A stretch of 64,000 bases of DNA from Phytohabitans sp052068095 (GCF_052068095.1 NZ_JBQHDG010000005.1:62001-126000); one strand, 5' to 3'; shown: positions 33,919 to 42,767, numbered from the stretch's first letter. Program-made: numbers and translations. The notes: generated by a model from the letters alone, not told the origin.

Positions 33919-34254
33919 GTGTTCGGACCTCACATTCCCACGGTTTCCACGGCGGAGATCCCCGCCGGTGCGTATCTGCTCGACGTGCGTGAGCCTGACG
34001 AGTGGGAGGCCGGCCACGCGCCCGGCGCCCACCACATGCCGATGATGGACATCCCTGCCCGCCTCTCCGAGCTGCCCACCGAGGGCGACATCGTCGTGGT
34101 GTGCCGCTCCGGTGGGCGTTCCGGGCAGGTGGTGGCCTACCTACTGGGCAACGGCTGGGAAAACGTGAGCAACCTCGACGGCGGCATGCAGGACTGGGCC
34201 GCCAGCGGGCGTGAGCTCGTGAGCGAGGTCGGGCAGCCGGCCCGCGTGCTCTGA
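33919..34254 (+). CDS. Rhodanese-like domain protein
   Basis: Single-domain sulfurtransferase of 111 residues. Visible: YLLDVREPDEWEAGHAPGAH, then the active-site loop VVCRSGGRSGQVVAYLL with catalytic Cys, and GWENVSNLDGGMQDWAASG. It is cytoplasmic, with no signal peptide. The start is GTG with TAGAGT (33907-33912) 6 nt upstream, so it is probably read from its own leaderless promoter although only 13 bp separate it from the LCP gene. Physiological substrate unknown. Confidence 0.93.
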   Translation: MFGPHIPTVSTAEIPAGAYLLDVREPDEWEAGHAPGAHHMPMMDIPARLSELPTEGDIVVVCRSGGRSGQVVAYLLGNGWENVSNLDGGMQDWAASGRELVSEVGQPARVL

Positions 34255-34259
34255 GCACC

Positions 34260-34289
34260 CACCGTGTCGAGACCGGGACGGACACGGTG
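34260..34289 (+). terminator. 9-bp hairpin after the rhodanese gene
   Basis: CACCGTGTC (34260-34268) pairs exactly with GACACGGTG (34281-34289), starting 6 bp after the stop codon. Confidence 0.7.
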
Positions 34290-34347
34290 TGGGATCCAGA
34301 AAGCGCGGTGATAGCGAAATGGGAGTCCCACAGGGCAGACTCGGGGC

Positions 34348-35808
34348 ATGCCGGAGCGCCCTGACTACGCCGCTCTGATCGCCGGCCAGGCCGACGTCAT
34401 CGAGACGGCCAATTCCGGCGTGTCCGGGCTGCCGGTGGTCGGCCACCTGCTGGGCCTCGGCCAGCGGGCACTGCACGCCGACGGCATGACCTTCGTGGAG
34501 TACGGCCCTTCCGGCGGGCGGGTCATCGCCGCCAGCGGTGCCACCGGCTGGACGCTGGGCCGCCCGGTCGACCCCACCGCCCCGGCAAACGCGCGGCTGC
34601 TGGCCGGGCCGCAGACCAGCGAGCTGCCGGCCGACGCGTTCGAGGCCGGCTTCACCCTCCAGCTGCGCTCCCGCGGGCTCCACCGCGTCATCCACGCGCG
34701 CACCGACATCAGCGGCACGACGATCGGCAGCCTGCACGCCTTCTTCGCCGATCCCGACGGCACCGCGACGGCCGACGACCACTCGCTGATGGTCTACCTG
34801 GCGAGCTGCATCGCCCACCTCTACGGCGACCAGGCCGGCCTTCCCGTGCACGGCAACGGGCCGGTGGTGGCCGCGCTCGCCGACGGCCTCGCGGTGGTCG
34901 ACCGCGACCTGCGCATCCGCCTGTGGAACCCGTCGGCCGAGCAGGTCACCGGCTTTCCCGCGGAGAAGATGCTCGGCGAGCGGCTGCCGTTTCCGCTGCC
35001 CGCGCCCGGCCAGGTGATCGACCACCGGCTCGACGACGGCCGCCGACTCAAGGTGGCCGCGGGCGAGCTGCCGGGGGCGCCCGAGTCGCGTGTGGTCACC
35101 TTCCGTGACACCACGGACCAATATCAGCGTGATCACGACCGCGACCTCTTCGTGGCGGTGACCAGTCACGAGCTGCGCACACCGGTCACCGTCATCAAGG
35201 GATACGCCGACACGCTCAGTAATCACTGGGAGTCGCTTTCGGAGCTCGACCGGCTGGAGGCGGCCCGCGTGATCGGGCTGCGGGCGGGCGAGCTGGCCCG
35301 CCTCGTCGACCGGCTGCTCTCCGCCGCCAACGACGGTGGTCAGGTGGGCGCGGCGCCGCCCACGCCGTTCGACCTCGTCGATGCCCTGCGCACGGCGGCG
35401 AGCGCCCTCCCCGCCGACCTGCGTCGGCGCCTCACCCTCGCGCTTCCCGACGACCTGCCCAAGGCGTTCGGCGACCGGGCCAGCATGACGACGGTCCTCA
35501 CCGAGCTGGCCACCAACGCGGAGAAGTACTCGAATCCCGGCACCCTCGTGGAGGTCACCGCCCAGGCGGAGGAACGCACCGTGGTATTCCGGGTTAGCGA
35601 CCGCGGCATCGGGGTACGACCGGAGCACGTCGAGCGGGCGTTCGATCGCTTCTGGCAGGGAGAGCAGGGAGACCGGAGGAGGTATCCAGGCACCGGTTTG
35701 GGCCTCTATCTCGTTAGAAGAATTGTCGAGCGGCAAAACGGGTGGGTATCCCTCCGACCCCGTCAGGGGGGCGGTACCGTCGCAGAGGTGCGACTCCCGC
35801 GCGGATAG
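34348..35808 (+). CDS. GAF/PAS-domain sensor histidine kinase
   Basis: Soluble kinase of 486 residues with no membrane segment. The GAF-like region is at about 15-160 (VEYGPSGGRVIAASGATGWT, ISGTTIGSLHAFFADPDGTA). PAS is at about 172-255 (VVAALADGLAVVDRDLRIRL, WNPSAEQVTGFPAEKMLGER). HisKA has phospho-acceptor His274 in VTSHELRTPV, and HATPase has ELATNAEKYSNPG, SDRGIGV and GTGLGLYLVRRI. It probably senses an intracellular cue. No response regulator is adjacent; the next gene is an RsbW-like ATPase 18 bp downstream. Confidence 0.92.
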   Translation: MPERPDYAALIAGQADVIETANSGVSGLPVVGHLLGLGQRALHADGMTFVEYGPSGGRVIAASGATGWTLGRPVDPTAPANARLLAGPQTSELPADAFEAGFTLQLRSRGLHRVIHARTDISGTTIGSLHAFFADPDGTATADDHSLMVYLASCIAHLYGDQAGLPVHGNGPVVAALADGLAVVDRDLRIRLWNPSAEQVTGFPAEKMLGERLPFPLPAPGQVIDHRLDDGRRLKVAAGELPGAPESRVVTFRDTTDQYQRDHDRDLFVAVTSHELRTPVTVIKGYADTLSNHWESLSELDRLEAARVIGLRAGELARLVDRLLSAANDGGQVGAAPPTPFDLVDALRTAASALPADLRRRLTLALPDDLPKAFGDRASMTTVLTELATNAEKYSNPGTLVEVTAQAEERTVVFRVSDRGIGVRPEHVERAFDRFWQGEQGDRRRYPGTGLGLYLVRRIVERQNGWVSLRPRQGGGTVAEVRLPRG

Positions 35809-35826
35809 GTGAGGGCAGGAGGCACG

Positions 35827-36288
35827 ATGGTGTCGATGGCACTGGCCGAGCGAGCCTGGTGCGTAGTCATCCCACATCACCCCCGCGGCGCGCGCATAGC
35901 CCGGCAACGCCTCACCAACGAGCTTCGTGACGCGGTGCATCCCGCTCTCCTCGCCGACGCCGTCGCCGTGCTGGCCGAGCTCGTCGGCAATGCGGTGCGC
36001 CACGCCAACCCGCTGCCCGGCGGGGTGGTGCGGGTGGCCTGGCGGCTGCGGCCGGCCGGCTCCGAGGCCGAGGTCGACCACGACACCGTCGAGGTGCGGG
36101 TTACCGACGGCGGCGCGGCCGAGCCGCCACGCATCCGGGCGATCGCCACCGACGCCGTCGACGGGCGCGGGTTGAGCATCGTGGCCGCCCTCTCCGACTG
36201 CTGGGGCGTCGACCGAGACGGCCTCGGGCAGAGCGTCTGGGCGGAGCTGTCGGGCACTTTCGACCACCAACGGCGGGAAAGTCCGTGA
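35827..36288 (+). CDS. RsbW-like ATP-binding protein (HATPase_c_2)
   Basis: A 153-residue protein consisting only of a GHKL ATPase domain of the anti-sigma-factor type. N-box DAVAVLAELVGNAVRHANPL, then VTDGGAAEPPRI and VDGRGLSIVAALSDCWGVD are visible. Such stand-alone proteins are numerous in actinobacteria and are presumed to be serine kinases or sigma/anti-sigma partner switches. The ATG at 35827 has AGGAGG 6 nt upstream. Being 18 bp from the GAF/PAS kinase, it is probably in the same operon. Confidence 0.88.
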   Translation: MVSMALAERAWCVVIPHHPRGARIARQRLTNELRDAVHPALLADAVAVLAELVGNAVRHANPLPGGVVRVAWRLRPAGSEAEVDHDTVEVRVTDGGAAEPPRIRAIATDAVDGRGLSIVAALSDCWGVDRDGLGQSVWAELSGTFDHQRRESP

Positions 36289-36327
36289 TCGGCCGCGCCT
36301 TTGGCCCCGCGCCGCGCGCGTAGAGCC

Positions 36328-36333
36328 TAGGCT
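36328..36333 (+). promoter_or_regulatory. TAGGCT -10 candidate before the structured leader, copy 2
   Basis: The hexamer predicts a transcription start near 36340, almost exactly where the structured leader begins (36342). This fits the leader being the 5' end of the mRNA. Confidence 0.45.
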
Positions 36334-36341
36334 GAACGGCT

Positions 36342-36466
36342 GTGAGAGAGCGAGCTGGCGCGGTGGCGTCTGGACGGAGCTGCCCCGCCGACGAAGTCGG
36401 GGTTTCGGGGCAGCGGAGGAAGACGTCGCCTTCAGCGCCGCGTGAGCGAACGAACCCGGAGACAGA
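36342..36466 (+). ncRNA. Structured 5' leader element, copy 2
   Basis: The second copy of the 26062-26186 element has the same length up to the start codon. The 9-bp stem reads GCTGCCCCG/CGGGGCAGC, preserving pairing where copy 1 has GCCGCCCCG/CGGGGCGGC. In the outer stem a C opposite G becomes T, still able to pair as a wobble. Most other differences fall in single-stranded parts or the Shine-Dalgarno region. The downstream gene is unrelated to that of copy 1. Confidence 0.55.
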
Positions 36467-37351
36467 GTGAGCAAGCGTCGAAAGAACTCCCGGTCCGCTG
36501 AGGCGGCTCCCAAGCGTCAAAAGCTGCGCGACGTATTCGTCCCCCGCCCGTTCGAGGGTCTGGCGGACGAGGCGGAGTGGATCGCGCTGCGCGAGCTGGT
36601 GCCGGCCGCGTCGGCGCCGCTGCGCCTCGCCCCCGACCTCGTCGCCAAGTACGGCGAGCGGTCCGTCACGCTGGCCACCGTGCTGCCGATGGCGTGGCCG
36701 GCGATGACCAAGCCGGACGGCCGGGTCTTCGTCGGTCTCCAGCGCCACGTGCAATCCGGCGACATCTCGCGCGACCTCGCCGTCGCCCTGCTCTCCGCAC
36801 TGGAGACCGAGCCGGGCGGCACCGTGGCCGTGCCGGCCCTGCCCGGCGAAGGTCCCCGCCTCCAAGATGTCCTCGTCGACGGGGCGCTCGACGTGACGAT
36901 GCACGACACGTTCGAGTTCTGGCTGGATGCCGACGCGGCCGACGACCCCAACGTGAAGGCGTCGCTGGAGCGGGCCAACGCGTCGATCTACCCGACCGTG
37001 CGGCTCGCGGCGGCCAAGGCGGCGTACTGGTGCCGGGTCCCCGAGAAGGGGCACGTGCGCTGGGTGCTGCCAGACGACGAAGACGCCGCCCTCAACGCCC
37101 TGGCGAGGCTCGCCGGTGCGGGCGAGCTGCTGCTGGGCGACGGCACCAAGTTCGCCGGCATGTTCCGCGCGCACGGCCGCCTGGTGCCGGTGTGGGACAT
37201 CCCGCGTGAGCCGGAGGCGGCCGACTGGGAGGCGCCCGTGGCCGACTTCGCCAAGCGCTACACCGACGCGCTCGGCGACGAGAGCCCGCTCGACGCGACC
37301 GCCCGCCGTGCCAAGCAAGGGCTGCTGGGCCGCCAGCTCACGCTGCGCTGA
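36467..37351 (+). CDS. DUF5926 family protein
   Basis: A 294-residue soluble protein of the actinobacterial DUF5926 family, recognised from its N-terminus (SKRRKNSRSAEAAPKRQKLR, then DVFVPRPFEGLADEAEWIAL) and RANASIYPTVRLAAAKAAYW. The first 25 residues are strongly basic. Function is unknown. The start is GTG with CGGAGA upstream. It has the structured leader. Its 3' end overlaps the convergent arginine deiminase gene by 14 bp. Confidence 0.88.
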   Translation: MSKRRKNSRSAEAAPKRQKLRDVFVPRPFEGLADEAEWIALRELVPAASAPLRLAPDLVAKYGERSVTLATVLPMAWPAMTKPDGRVFVGLQRHVQSGDISRDLAVALLSALETEPGGTVAVPALPGEGPRLQDVLVDGALDVTMHDTFEFWLDADAADDPNVKASLERANASIYPTVRLAAAKAAYWCRVPEKGHVRWVLPDDEDAALNALARLAGAGELLLGDGTKFAGMFRAHGRLVPVWDIPREPEAADWEAPVADFAKRYTDALGDESPLDATARRAKQGLLGRQLTLR

Positions 37352-38549
37352 GAGGCTTCAGCGGGTCGCGGACCATCGGGCAGGACATGCACCGCGGGCC
37401 GCCACGACCGGAGCCCAGCTCGGACCCGGGGATCGGGATCACCTCGATGCCGGCGCGTTCGAGCTGGGCGTTGGTTTCGACGTTGCGCTCGTACGCCACG
37501 CACAGCCGCGGCTCGATGGCGAGCGTGTTGTTGCCGTCGTCCCATTGCTCCCGCTCGGCGGTCACCGGGTCGAGCCCGGTGTCGATGACCCGGAGCGCGT
37601 CGAGGTCCATCGCGTCGGCGGCGGCCCGCAGAAACGGCGCCGGACCGTCCACCTGCGGCTCGCCGTCCTCGCCGGCCACCACCGTGTACGCCACGAGGGC
37701 GTCGGCGACGTTCGGGTACATCAGCACGGCGTCGACGTCGACCATGGTCACGATCGTGTCGAGGTGCATGGTGGCGCGCTCCTGCGCGATCGGCACCACA
37801 AGGATCGTGTGCGCCAGCCCGGCCATGAACACCCGGCGGGCCAGCCGCTCGGCGCCGGCCGGGGTGGTCCGCTCCCCCACTCCCACGGCGAGGACGCCGG
37901 GCGCGAGGAGCAGGACATCGCCGCCCTCCACGGGCTCGAGCGCGGGCTGGTAGGCCAGCTCTGTGCCGGCGAAGCGTGGATGGTGCCGATAGATCGTGTG
38001 CAGCAGCGTGGTCTCCCGCCGCCGGGCCGGCATCGCGAGGCTGCTGACCGCCGCCTGGTCGCGCACCCAGACCGACGAGTCGCGGGTGAAGAGCAGGTTG
38101 GGCAGCGGGTCGATGATGAAGTCGTGCTGGTCCATGAGGGCGTAGACGAGGCCGCCCGGTCGGCCGCGCAGCTCCTCGTGTGCCAGCCCGGCGATGAGCA
38201 CATCGGACAGTCCGGCCGGGTCGAGGTAGGCCAGGTGGTCGGCCACCCGCCGGCGCAGCGTCTCGCCCAGCCGCGGGTCGGCGAGCACCTGGCCGGTCAG
38301 CTCGGCCCGCGCCTCGTCGGTCGCGAGGGTCTCGGCGAGCAGCGCGCTCAGGTAGAGGACCTCCACGCCACGGTCGCGCAGGGCGCCCGCGAAGGCGTCG
38401 TGTTCTTCCTGCGCCCGGCCCACCCAAGGGATCGCGTCGAAGAGCAGCGAGTCGCTGTTTCGCGGGGTCAGACGCGCCAGCTCAGGACCCGGGCGGTGGA
38501 GGAGCACTGTGACGAGTCTTCCAACCTCGCTGTCCACGTAATGGGCCAC
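37338..38549 (-). CDS. arcA: Arginine deiminase
   Basis: Converts arginine to citrulline and ammonia; 403 residues. The N-terminus AHYVDSEVGRLVTVLLHRPG is typical. The guanidino-modifying active site is seen as LFTRDSSVWVRD, EGGDVLLL, MHLDTIVTMVDVDAV and the nucleophilic Cys in GGPRCMSCPMVRDP. The GTG at 38549 is used because TACGCT (38557-38562, minus strand) lies 7 nt upstream and the protein then starts where the family starts. No arcB or arcC follows, so it is not in a classic arc operon. Confidence 0.94.
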   Translation of the reverse strand: MAHYVDSEVGRLVTVLLHRPGPELARLTPRNSDSLLFDAIPWVGRAQEEHDAFAGALRDRGVEVLYLSALLAETLATDEARAELTGQVLADPRLGETLRRRVADHLAYLDPAGLSDVLIAGLAHEELRGRPGGLVYALMDQHDFIIDPLPNLLFTRDSSVWVRDQAAVSSLAMPARRRETTLLHTIYRHHPRFAGTELAYQPALEPVEGGDVLLLAPGVLAVGVGERTTPAGAERLARRVFMAGLAHTILVVPIAQERATMHLDTIVTMVDVDAVLMYPNVADALVAYTVVAGEDGEPQVDGPAPFLRAAADAMDLDALRVIDTGLDPVTAEREQWDDGNNTLAIEPRLCVAYERNVETNAQLERAGIEVIPIPGSELGSGRGGPRCMSCPMVRDPLKPLSAA

Positions 38550-38556
38550 AATGGTC

Positions 38557-38562
38557 AGCGTA
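38557..38562 (-). promoter_or_regulatory. TACGCT -10 box of the arginine deiminase gene
   Basis: The hexamer stands 7 nt before the GTG at 38549 and decides between that start and two in-frame alternatives further upstream. Confidence 0.5.
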
Positions 38563-38713
38563 GCCACTCGGGTAGCACCATCTGACAAAAGAGGCGGGTC
38601 GTGAATGCGGCATTCATCCCCAGTCACTCCGCCGTCACTCCTTCTTGAGTACCCGCTCAACCACGTACCGTAGTGAAACCACAACTAGAGAGACCTTTTG
38701 CCGGAGGTCCGCG

Positions 38714-39463
38714 ATGACCGTCTTCCCTGCGCGTCGTGCTGTCCCCCCGCAGCGGGCGCTACCCCCCGCTGGCCAGTCCCCGACGGGCGACGGTCAGCCA
38801 GCGATCCTCGAAGCGGTTCGACCCACCCCACTCGAGTGGGCCCGTAGGCGGCGTGCCGAGCGCGATGCGCGGCGCGTAGAGGCCGCTGGCGCCCGCGCAC
38901 TCACCCGCCTAGACCACCTCGGCCCCGCGTGGCACGTGGTCGACTGGCCGCGCACCGACGTGCCCGCCGCCCTGATCGACATCGAGGGCCGCGCGCGCGA
39001 CGAGCGGGCCGGGTTCCTGGCGATCGGGCCGAGCGGCATCTTCGCCGTCACGGTCGCCGACCACGGCCGCGCTCGCGTGATGATCGCCGGCGACGTCGTG
39101 CAGATCAACGGCAAGCGCCCGGCCTACTTCGCCGAGGCGCGCCGCGACGCCAAGCGCGCCGCCAAGGCGCTCTCCGCCGCGGTCGGGCTCAACGTGCCGG
39201 TCACCCCCGTGCTGACCTTCGTCGGATCGGGCCAGATCAGCGTGTACGGGCTGCCGAAGGACTGCCTCGTGGCGACCCACCGCGAGCTCGACCGGCTGCT
39301 CGTGGCCGGTGGTCAGAAGATCACCCCCGCGACGGCGGAAAAGCTCTCCCAGGTTGCACGCCACCCGTCCACTTGGCTCAACGCTCCGTACCGGTCGGCG
39401 GCCAACTACCGGTGGTACGAGGACGGCCGAACGGCCGCTGACAAGAGGGGTGCCCGCCGGTAG
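38714..39463 (+). CDS. NERD-domain (nuclease-related) protein
   Basis: A 249-residue soluble protein. After a basic, probably flexible N-terminus (to about 75), a NERD-like domain is seen: VPAALIDIEGRARDERAGFL, AIGPSGIFAVTVADHGRARV, MIAGDVVQINGKRPA and a helix of RRDAKRAAKALSAAV. The usual catalytic Lys-containing strand is degenerate (VADHGRARV), so nuclease activity is doubtful. The ATG at 38714 has CGGAGG upstream. Function unknown. Confidence 0.72.
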   Translation: MTVFPARRAVPPQRALPPAGQSPTGDGQPAILEAVRPTPLEWARRRRAERDARRVEAAGARALTRLDHLGPAWHVVDWPRTDVPAALIDIEGRARDERAGFLAIGPSGIFAVTVADHGRARVMIAGDVVQINGKRPAYFAEARRDAKRAAKALSAAVGLNVPVTPVLTFVGSGQISVYGLPKDCLVATHRELDRLLVAGGQKITPATAEKLSQVARHPSTWLNAPYRSAANYRWYEDGRTAADKRGARR

Positions 39464-39573
39464 CGTCCCAGCCAGCCGTACCGGACAAACCCGCCGGAAG
39501 GATCGGGGTCGGCGTTCCGCGTCGAAACCGGTTAGCGTAGCGGTTTACCGGCGGAGTGTATTGGAGGCGCGGG

Positions 39574-40032
39574 GTGGCGCACGTCGAACTCTCCATTTCG
39601 GAAGCGTTCGTGCCGGAAGCTCGCGCGACCTTACAGCCGGAGCGGCTCGGCAGCCTCGAGCTGTGGGAGCCCACCGTCGCCGCCGCCGGCGAGCCGTGCA
39701 TGCTGATCAACTCCGAGATGGTGATCGTGGCCATCTCCGAGTCGGCGTGCCAGCTGCTGGGGCTGGGCAGCCCCGCCGACGCCACCGGCGAAAGCCTCGT
39801 CGAGGGCGTGCTGCGCCTCGTCGACTTCACGCAGGCGCGCACCGAGCTGCCCGACACCGAGATCGACAAGATCCCGCCCGTGCTCGCCATCTCGTCCGGC
39901 CGGCTGGCGCGTGGGCTCCTGCGGGTCCAGTCCGGCACCGAGGGCGGCGCGGCCACGGTCGACGCCATCGCGACGCCGCTGCACGACGACGGCGAGGTTA
40001 CCGGCTCGCTCACATTCTTCTGTGAGGTGTGA
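39574..40032 (+). CDS. PAS-domain protein
   Basis: A 152-residue protein that seems to be a single PAS-like sensory domain: AGEPCMLINSEMVIVAISES, ACQLLGLGSPADATGESLVE, and a last pair of strands (AATVDAIATPLHDDGEVTGS, LTFFCEV). There is no output domain, so it would act through a partner. The GTG at 39574 follows GGAGG by 8 nt. An inverted repeat AAACCG...CGGTTT (39529-39545 region) overlaps the likely promoter. Confidence 0.7.
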   Translation: MAHVELSISEAFVPEARATLQPERLGSLELWEPTVAAAGEPCMLINSEMVIVAISESACQLLGLGSPADATGESLVEGVLRLVDFTQARTELPDTEIDKIPPVLAISSGRLARGLLRVQSGTEGGAATVDAIATPLHDDGEVTGSLTFFCEV

Positions 40033-40096
40033 GGCACTCCTCGTATCCGCCTAATATGGACCTCGGCCATGTCCGGCCGTCCAGCGACGCCCGTTG

Positions 40097-40675
40097 ATGT
40101 TCGAGGAGCCCGTGCCTGCCCACGCCCGCGCCGCCCGTCGTGGTGCCGCCGTGACCGCCATCGCCACACGTGCCGGTGCCGCGGCGATCGCCATCGCCGC
40201 GCTGGTCACCGGCTGCGGCGTGCCGCCGGAGCTGCGCGATCCGCCGGGCAGCGTGGTCCCCTCGCCCAAGACGGCTCCGCCGACGGCCTCCCCTCCGCCG
40301 GTCGCCTCCGACCTGCCACCGACCGCCGTGCCCAGCGCTACGCCCACGTTCGGCGAGGCCACCGCTGTGCCGTGCCAGGGGCAGCCCAGTGCGGCGCAGG
40401 TGATGGCCCTGTTGCGCAGGACGTCGGGCATGTTGCCGGGCGGCGGGTCGGCCACGGTGCGCTCGGACACGCCGCTCTGCGCCGGCACCTGGCAGTACAG
40501 CGTGATCGTCGTCTCCAACCGCGACCCGCTGCTGGTGGTGACCCGCGGCGCGCCGAGCTCGCTGACGCTCGTCACCGCCGGCACCAACGTGTGCAACATC
40601 CCGGTGCGCACGAGCGCGCCGGCCGGCATCCGTGTCGTGGCCTGCGAGGGCGGTCAAGCCCCCGGCAATGTCTAG
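40097..40675 (+). CDS. Secreted lipoprotein, function unknown
   Basis: A 192-residue protein with an Arg-rich N-region, hydrophobic core and lipobox LVTGC (Cys40), then a Pro/Thr/Ser-rich linker of about 45 residues and a small domain with four Cys (PCQGQPS, PLCAGTWQ, NVCNIPV, VVACEG), likely two disulfides. TAATAT (40052-40057 region) may be the -10 box. A shorter form from the GTG at 40151 is possible. I do not recognise the family. Confidence 0.78.
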   Translation: MFEEPVPAHARAARRGAAVTAIATRAGAAAIAIAALVTGCGVPPELRDPPGSVVPSPKTAPPTASPPPVASDLPPTAVPSATPTFGEATAVPCQGQPSAAQVMALLRRTSGMLPGGGSATVRSDTPLCAGTWQYSVIVVSNRDPLLVVTRGAPSSLTLVTAGTNVCNIPVRTSAPAGIRVVACEGGQAPGNV

Positions 40676-40684
40676 GCTGATGGC

Positions 40685-41635
40685 ATGCCAGGCGTGCCAC
40701 CCACCCATTTCATGTACCTCGGCCCCGAAGCCACCTTCGCCGAGCAGGCGCTGCTGACGCTGCCCGCGGCCGCGCGCGGCACCCGTACGCCGGCGCGCAG
40801 CGTTCCGGAGGCGCTGGACGCGATCCGGGCCGGTGAGGCGGACGCGGCGCTCGTACCGGTGGAAAACTCGATCGGCGGCGCGGTGGGCATCACGCTCGAC
40901 GAGCTGATCGACGGGGCGCCGCTGGTGATCACGCGCGAGGTGGTGATCCCGGTCGAGTTCGTGTTCGGCGCGCGCCAGCCGGTGGCGTTCGAGCGGATCC
41001 GCACGGTCGCGGCGCACCCGCAGGCCTCCGCGCAGTGCCGGGGCTGGCTGCGCACCCACCTGCCCGAGGCCACGGTCGTCGACGTGCTCTCCAACGCGGC
41101 CGCCGCGATCGCCGCCGCCGCGGGCGAGTACGACGCCGCGATCTGCGCGCCGATCGGCGCCGACCGGTACCGGCTGGCCCTGCTCGCGGAGAAGATCTCC
41201 GATCACCCGGACGCGGTGACCCGCTTCGTGCTGGTGTCCCGGCCGTCAGCGCCGCCGGAGCCGACCGGCGACGACGTCACCTCGCTGGCCGTCTTCATCT
41301 CGCACGACCGGGTGGGCGCGCTGCTGGGCGTACTCATGGAGCTCGCGGTGCGCGGTATCAACCTCACCCGCATCGAGTCGCGGCCGACGGGCGAGCGGCT
41401 CGGGCGGTACGCGTTCTTCCTCGACTGCACCGGGCACGTCTCCGACGACCGCCTCGGCGAGGCCCTCCAGGGGCTGCGCCGGGTGTGCGCCGACGTCCGC
41501 TTCCTCGGGTCGTACCCGCGGCAGCGCGCGGTCGGTGACGACCGGCCGGTCCCCGCGCCGGCCGGACTCTCCGATGTGGACTATGCCGACGCGGCCGCGT
41601 GGCTGGCACGCATCCGCGCGGGCGACGTGAGCTAG
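40685..41635 (+). CDS. pheA: Prephenate dehydratase
   Basis: Makes phenylpyruvate in phenylalanine synthesis; 316 residues, monofunctional with no chorismate mutase part. The dehydratase domain (8-190) has YLGPEATFAEQAL, ALVPVENSIGGAVG, AAHPQASAQCRGWL and the catalytic TRFVLVSR. The ACT domain (about 200-275) has GALLGVLMELAVRGINLTRI then ESRP, for feedback by phenylalanine. TAGGCT (40673-40678) lies 6 nt before the ATG, so the mRNA is probably leaderless. It stands 9 bp after the lipoprotein gene but likely has its own promoter. Confidence 0.96.
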   Translation: MPGVPPTHFMYLGPEATFAEQALLTLPAAARGTRTPARSVPEALDAIRAGEADAALVPVENSIGGAVGITLDELIDGAPLVITREVVIPVEFVFGARQPVAFERIRTVAAHPQASAQCRGWLRTHLPEATVVDVLSNAAAAIAAAAGEYDAAICAPIGADRYRLALLAEKISDHPDAVTRFVLVSRPSAPPEPTGDDVTSLAVFISHDRVGALLGVLMELAVRGINLTRIESRPTGERLGRYAFFLDCTGHVSDDRLGEALQGLRRVCADVRFLGSYPRQRAVGDDRPVPAPAGLSDVDYADAAAWLARIRAGDVS

Positions 41636-41637
41636 CC

Positions 41638-42360
41638 CTAGTTGCCGAGCAGGCCGCCTAGACCGCCACTGCTCTGCTGCTGGCCGCTGCCCTGCACCGG
41701 CGGCTCCTCGGACGGCTGCACCACGACGAAGCCCTGCCCGGCGAAGCTCATCGTGAAGGCCTCACCCGTGCGCCGCCCCAGCAGCGTGCCAAGGCCCAGC
41801 TGCTCGGCCCGGTGGTAGCCGGTCTGAAGGCTGGCCGACCAGCACACCGCCGCCTGCGGGTCGACGAACGTGGGCTGGTCGACGTTGAGCACCACGGGGG
41901 TGCCCTTGGTGGTCACCGCGATCCGCCCGTGCCCGGTGAACACGCAGTTGAACAGGCCGGCCGAGGAGAGCATGCCCATGCCCTGCACCATCTTGATGTC
42001 GTACTGGAGCGTCGAGTCGAAGGCCAGCACGCTGGAACCGTTGATCGACAGGGCGTCGCCGGGCTCCAGGTCGATGAGGTGCACGTCCGACGCGAGGTCG
42101 GCGAGGAAGACGTCACCGTGACCGCTCATCTTCATCAGCGGGACACCCTCACCGGTCAGCTTCTGCTTCAGAAACTTGCCGATCCCGCCGGAGCCGAGCG
42201 CCTGGAACTGGACCTGGCCCTGGTAGGCGACCATGGCGCCGGTGCGGGCCATGCACTCGCCATTGAGCTCTATTTTCAACATCTTGGAGTTTTGCAGCCG
42301 CATGCCGGGCTGCGCCGACTCCTTCTCGAGGTTCTCCGCCGAGAACAACGCGCTACGCAT
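41638..42360 (-). CDS. AIM24/TerD-associated DUF124 family protein
   Basis: A 240-residue protein of the AIM24 (DUF124) family, a beta-sandwich found in bacteria and mitochondria. Visible: MLKIELNGECMARTGAMVAY, QGQVQFQALGSGGIGKFLKQ, GHGDVFLADLASDVHLIDL and FAGQGFVVVQPSE. The Gly/Gln-rich tail ends GGLGGLLGN. TACTCT (42368-42373, minus strand) lies 7 nt before the ATG. The stop is 2 bp from the stop of pheA (convergent). Biological role unknown. Confidence 0.85.
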   Translation of the reverse strand: MRSALFSAENLEKESAQPGMRLQNSKMLKIELNGECMARTGAMVAYQGQVQFQALGSGGIGKFLKQKLTGEGVPLMKMSGHGDVFLADLASDVHLIDLEPGDALSINGSSVLAFDSTLQYDIKMVQGMGMLSSAGLFNCVFTGHGRIAVTTKGTPVVLNVDQPTFVDPQAAVCWSASLQTGYHRAEQLGLGTLLGRRTGEAFTMSFAGQGFVVVQPSEEPPVQGSGQQQSSGGLGGLLGN

Positions 42361-42404
42361 GCCTCGGAGAGTAGGCCGCGGTGGCAATAGTCGACCTGGG
42401 CCGT

Positions 42405-42767
42405 TCAGCCCCAACCGAGCTCGTGCAGGCGCTCGTCGTCGATGCCGAAATGGTGCGCTATCTCATGGACAACCGTGACAGCGACCTCTTCGACCACGTC
42501 GTCCTCGTTGTCGCAGATGCGCAGTGTCGGGTTGCGGTAGATGGTGATCCGGTCGGGCAGCACACCGCCGTAATCCCAGCCCCGGCGGGTGAGCGCATAC
42601 CCCTCGTACACACCGAGCAGCTCCGGCTCGCCCGGCGGTGAGTCGTCTTCGACAAGGATCACCACATTGCTCATCAGGCCGAGCAACTCTTCCGGCACCT
42701 CGTCGAGGGCCTCGCTGACCAGCTCCTCGAACCGCTCGCGGCTCATCTCGACGGGCACACGACTCAT
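42405..42767 (-). CDS. Zinicin-like metallopeptidase family protein
   Basis: An acidic 120-residue protein with the metal site HEIAHHFGIDDERLHELGW, an HExxH motif plus a third ligand region. RDRI-type strand VLPDRITIYRNPTLRI and SNVVILVEDDSPPGEPELLG are typical of the small actinobacterial metallopeptidase family (acidic zincins). The ATG at 42767 is used; an ATG 7 codons in is possible. Substrate unknown. Confidence 0.88.
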   Translation of the reverse strand: MSRVPVEMSRERFEELVSEALDEVPEELLGLMSNVVILVEDDSPPGEPELLGVYEGYALTRRGWDYGGVLPDRITIYRNPTLRICDNEDDVVEEVAVTVVHEIAHHFGIDDERLHELGWG

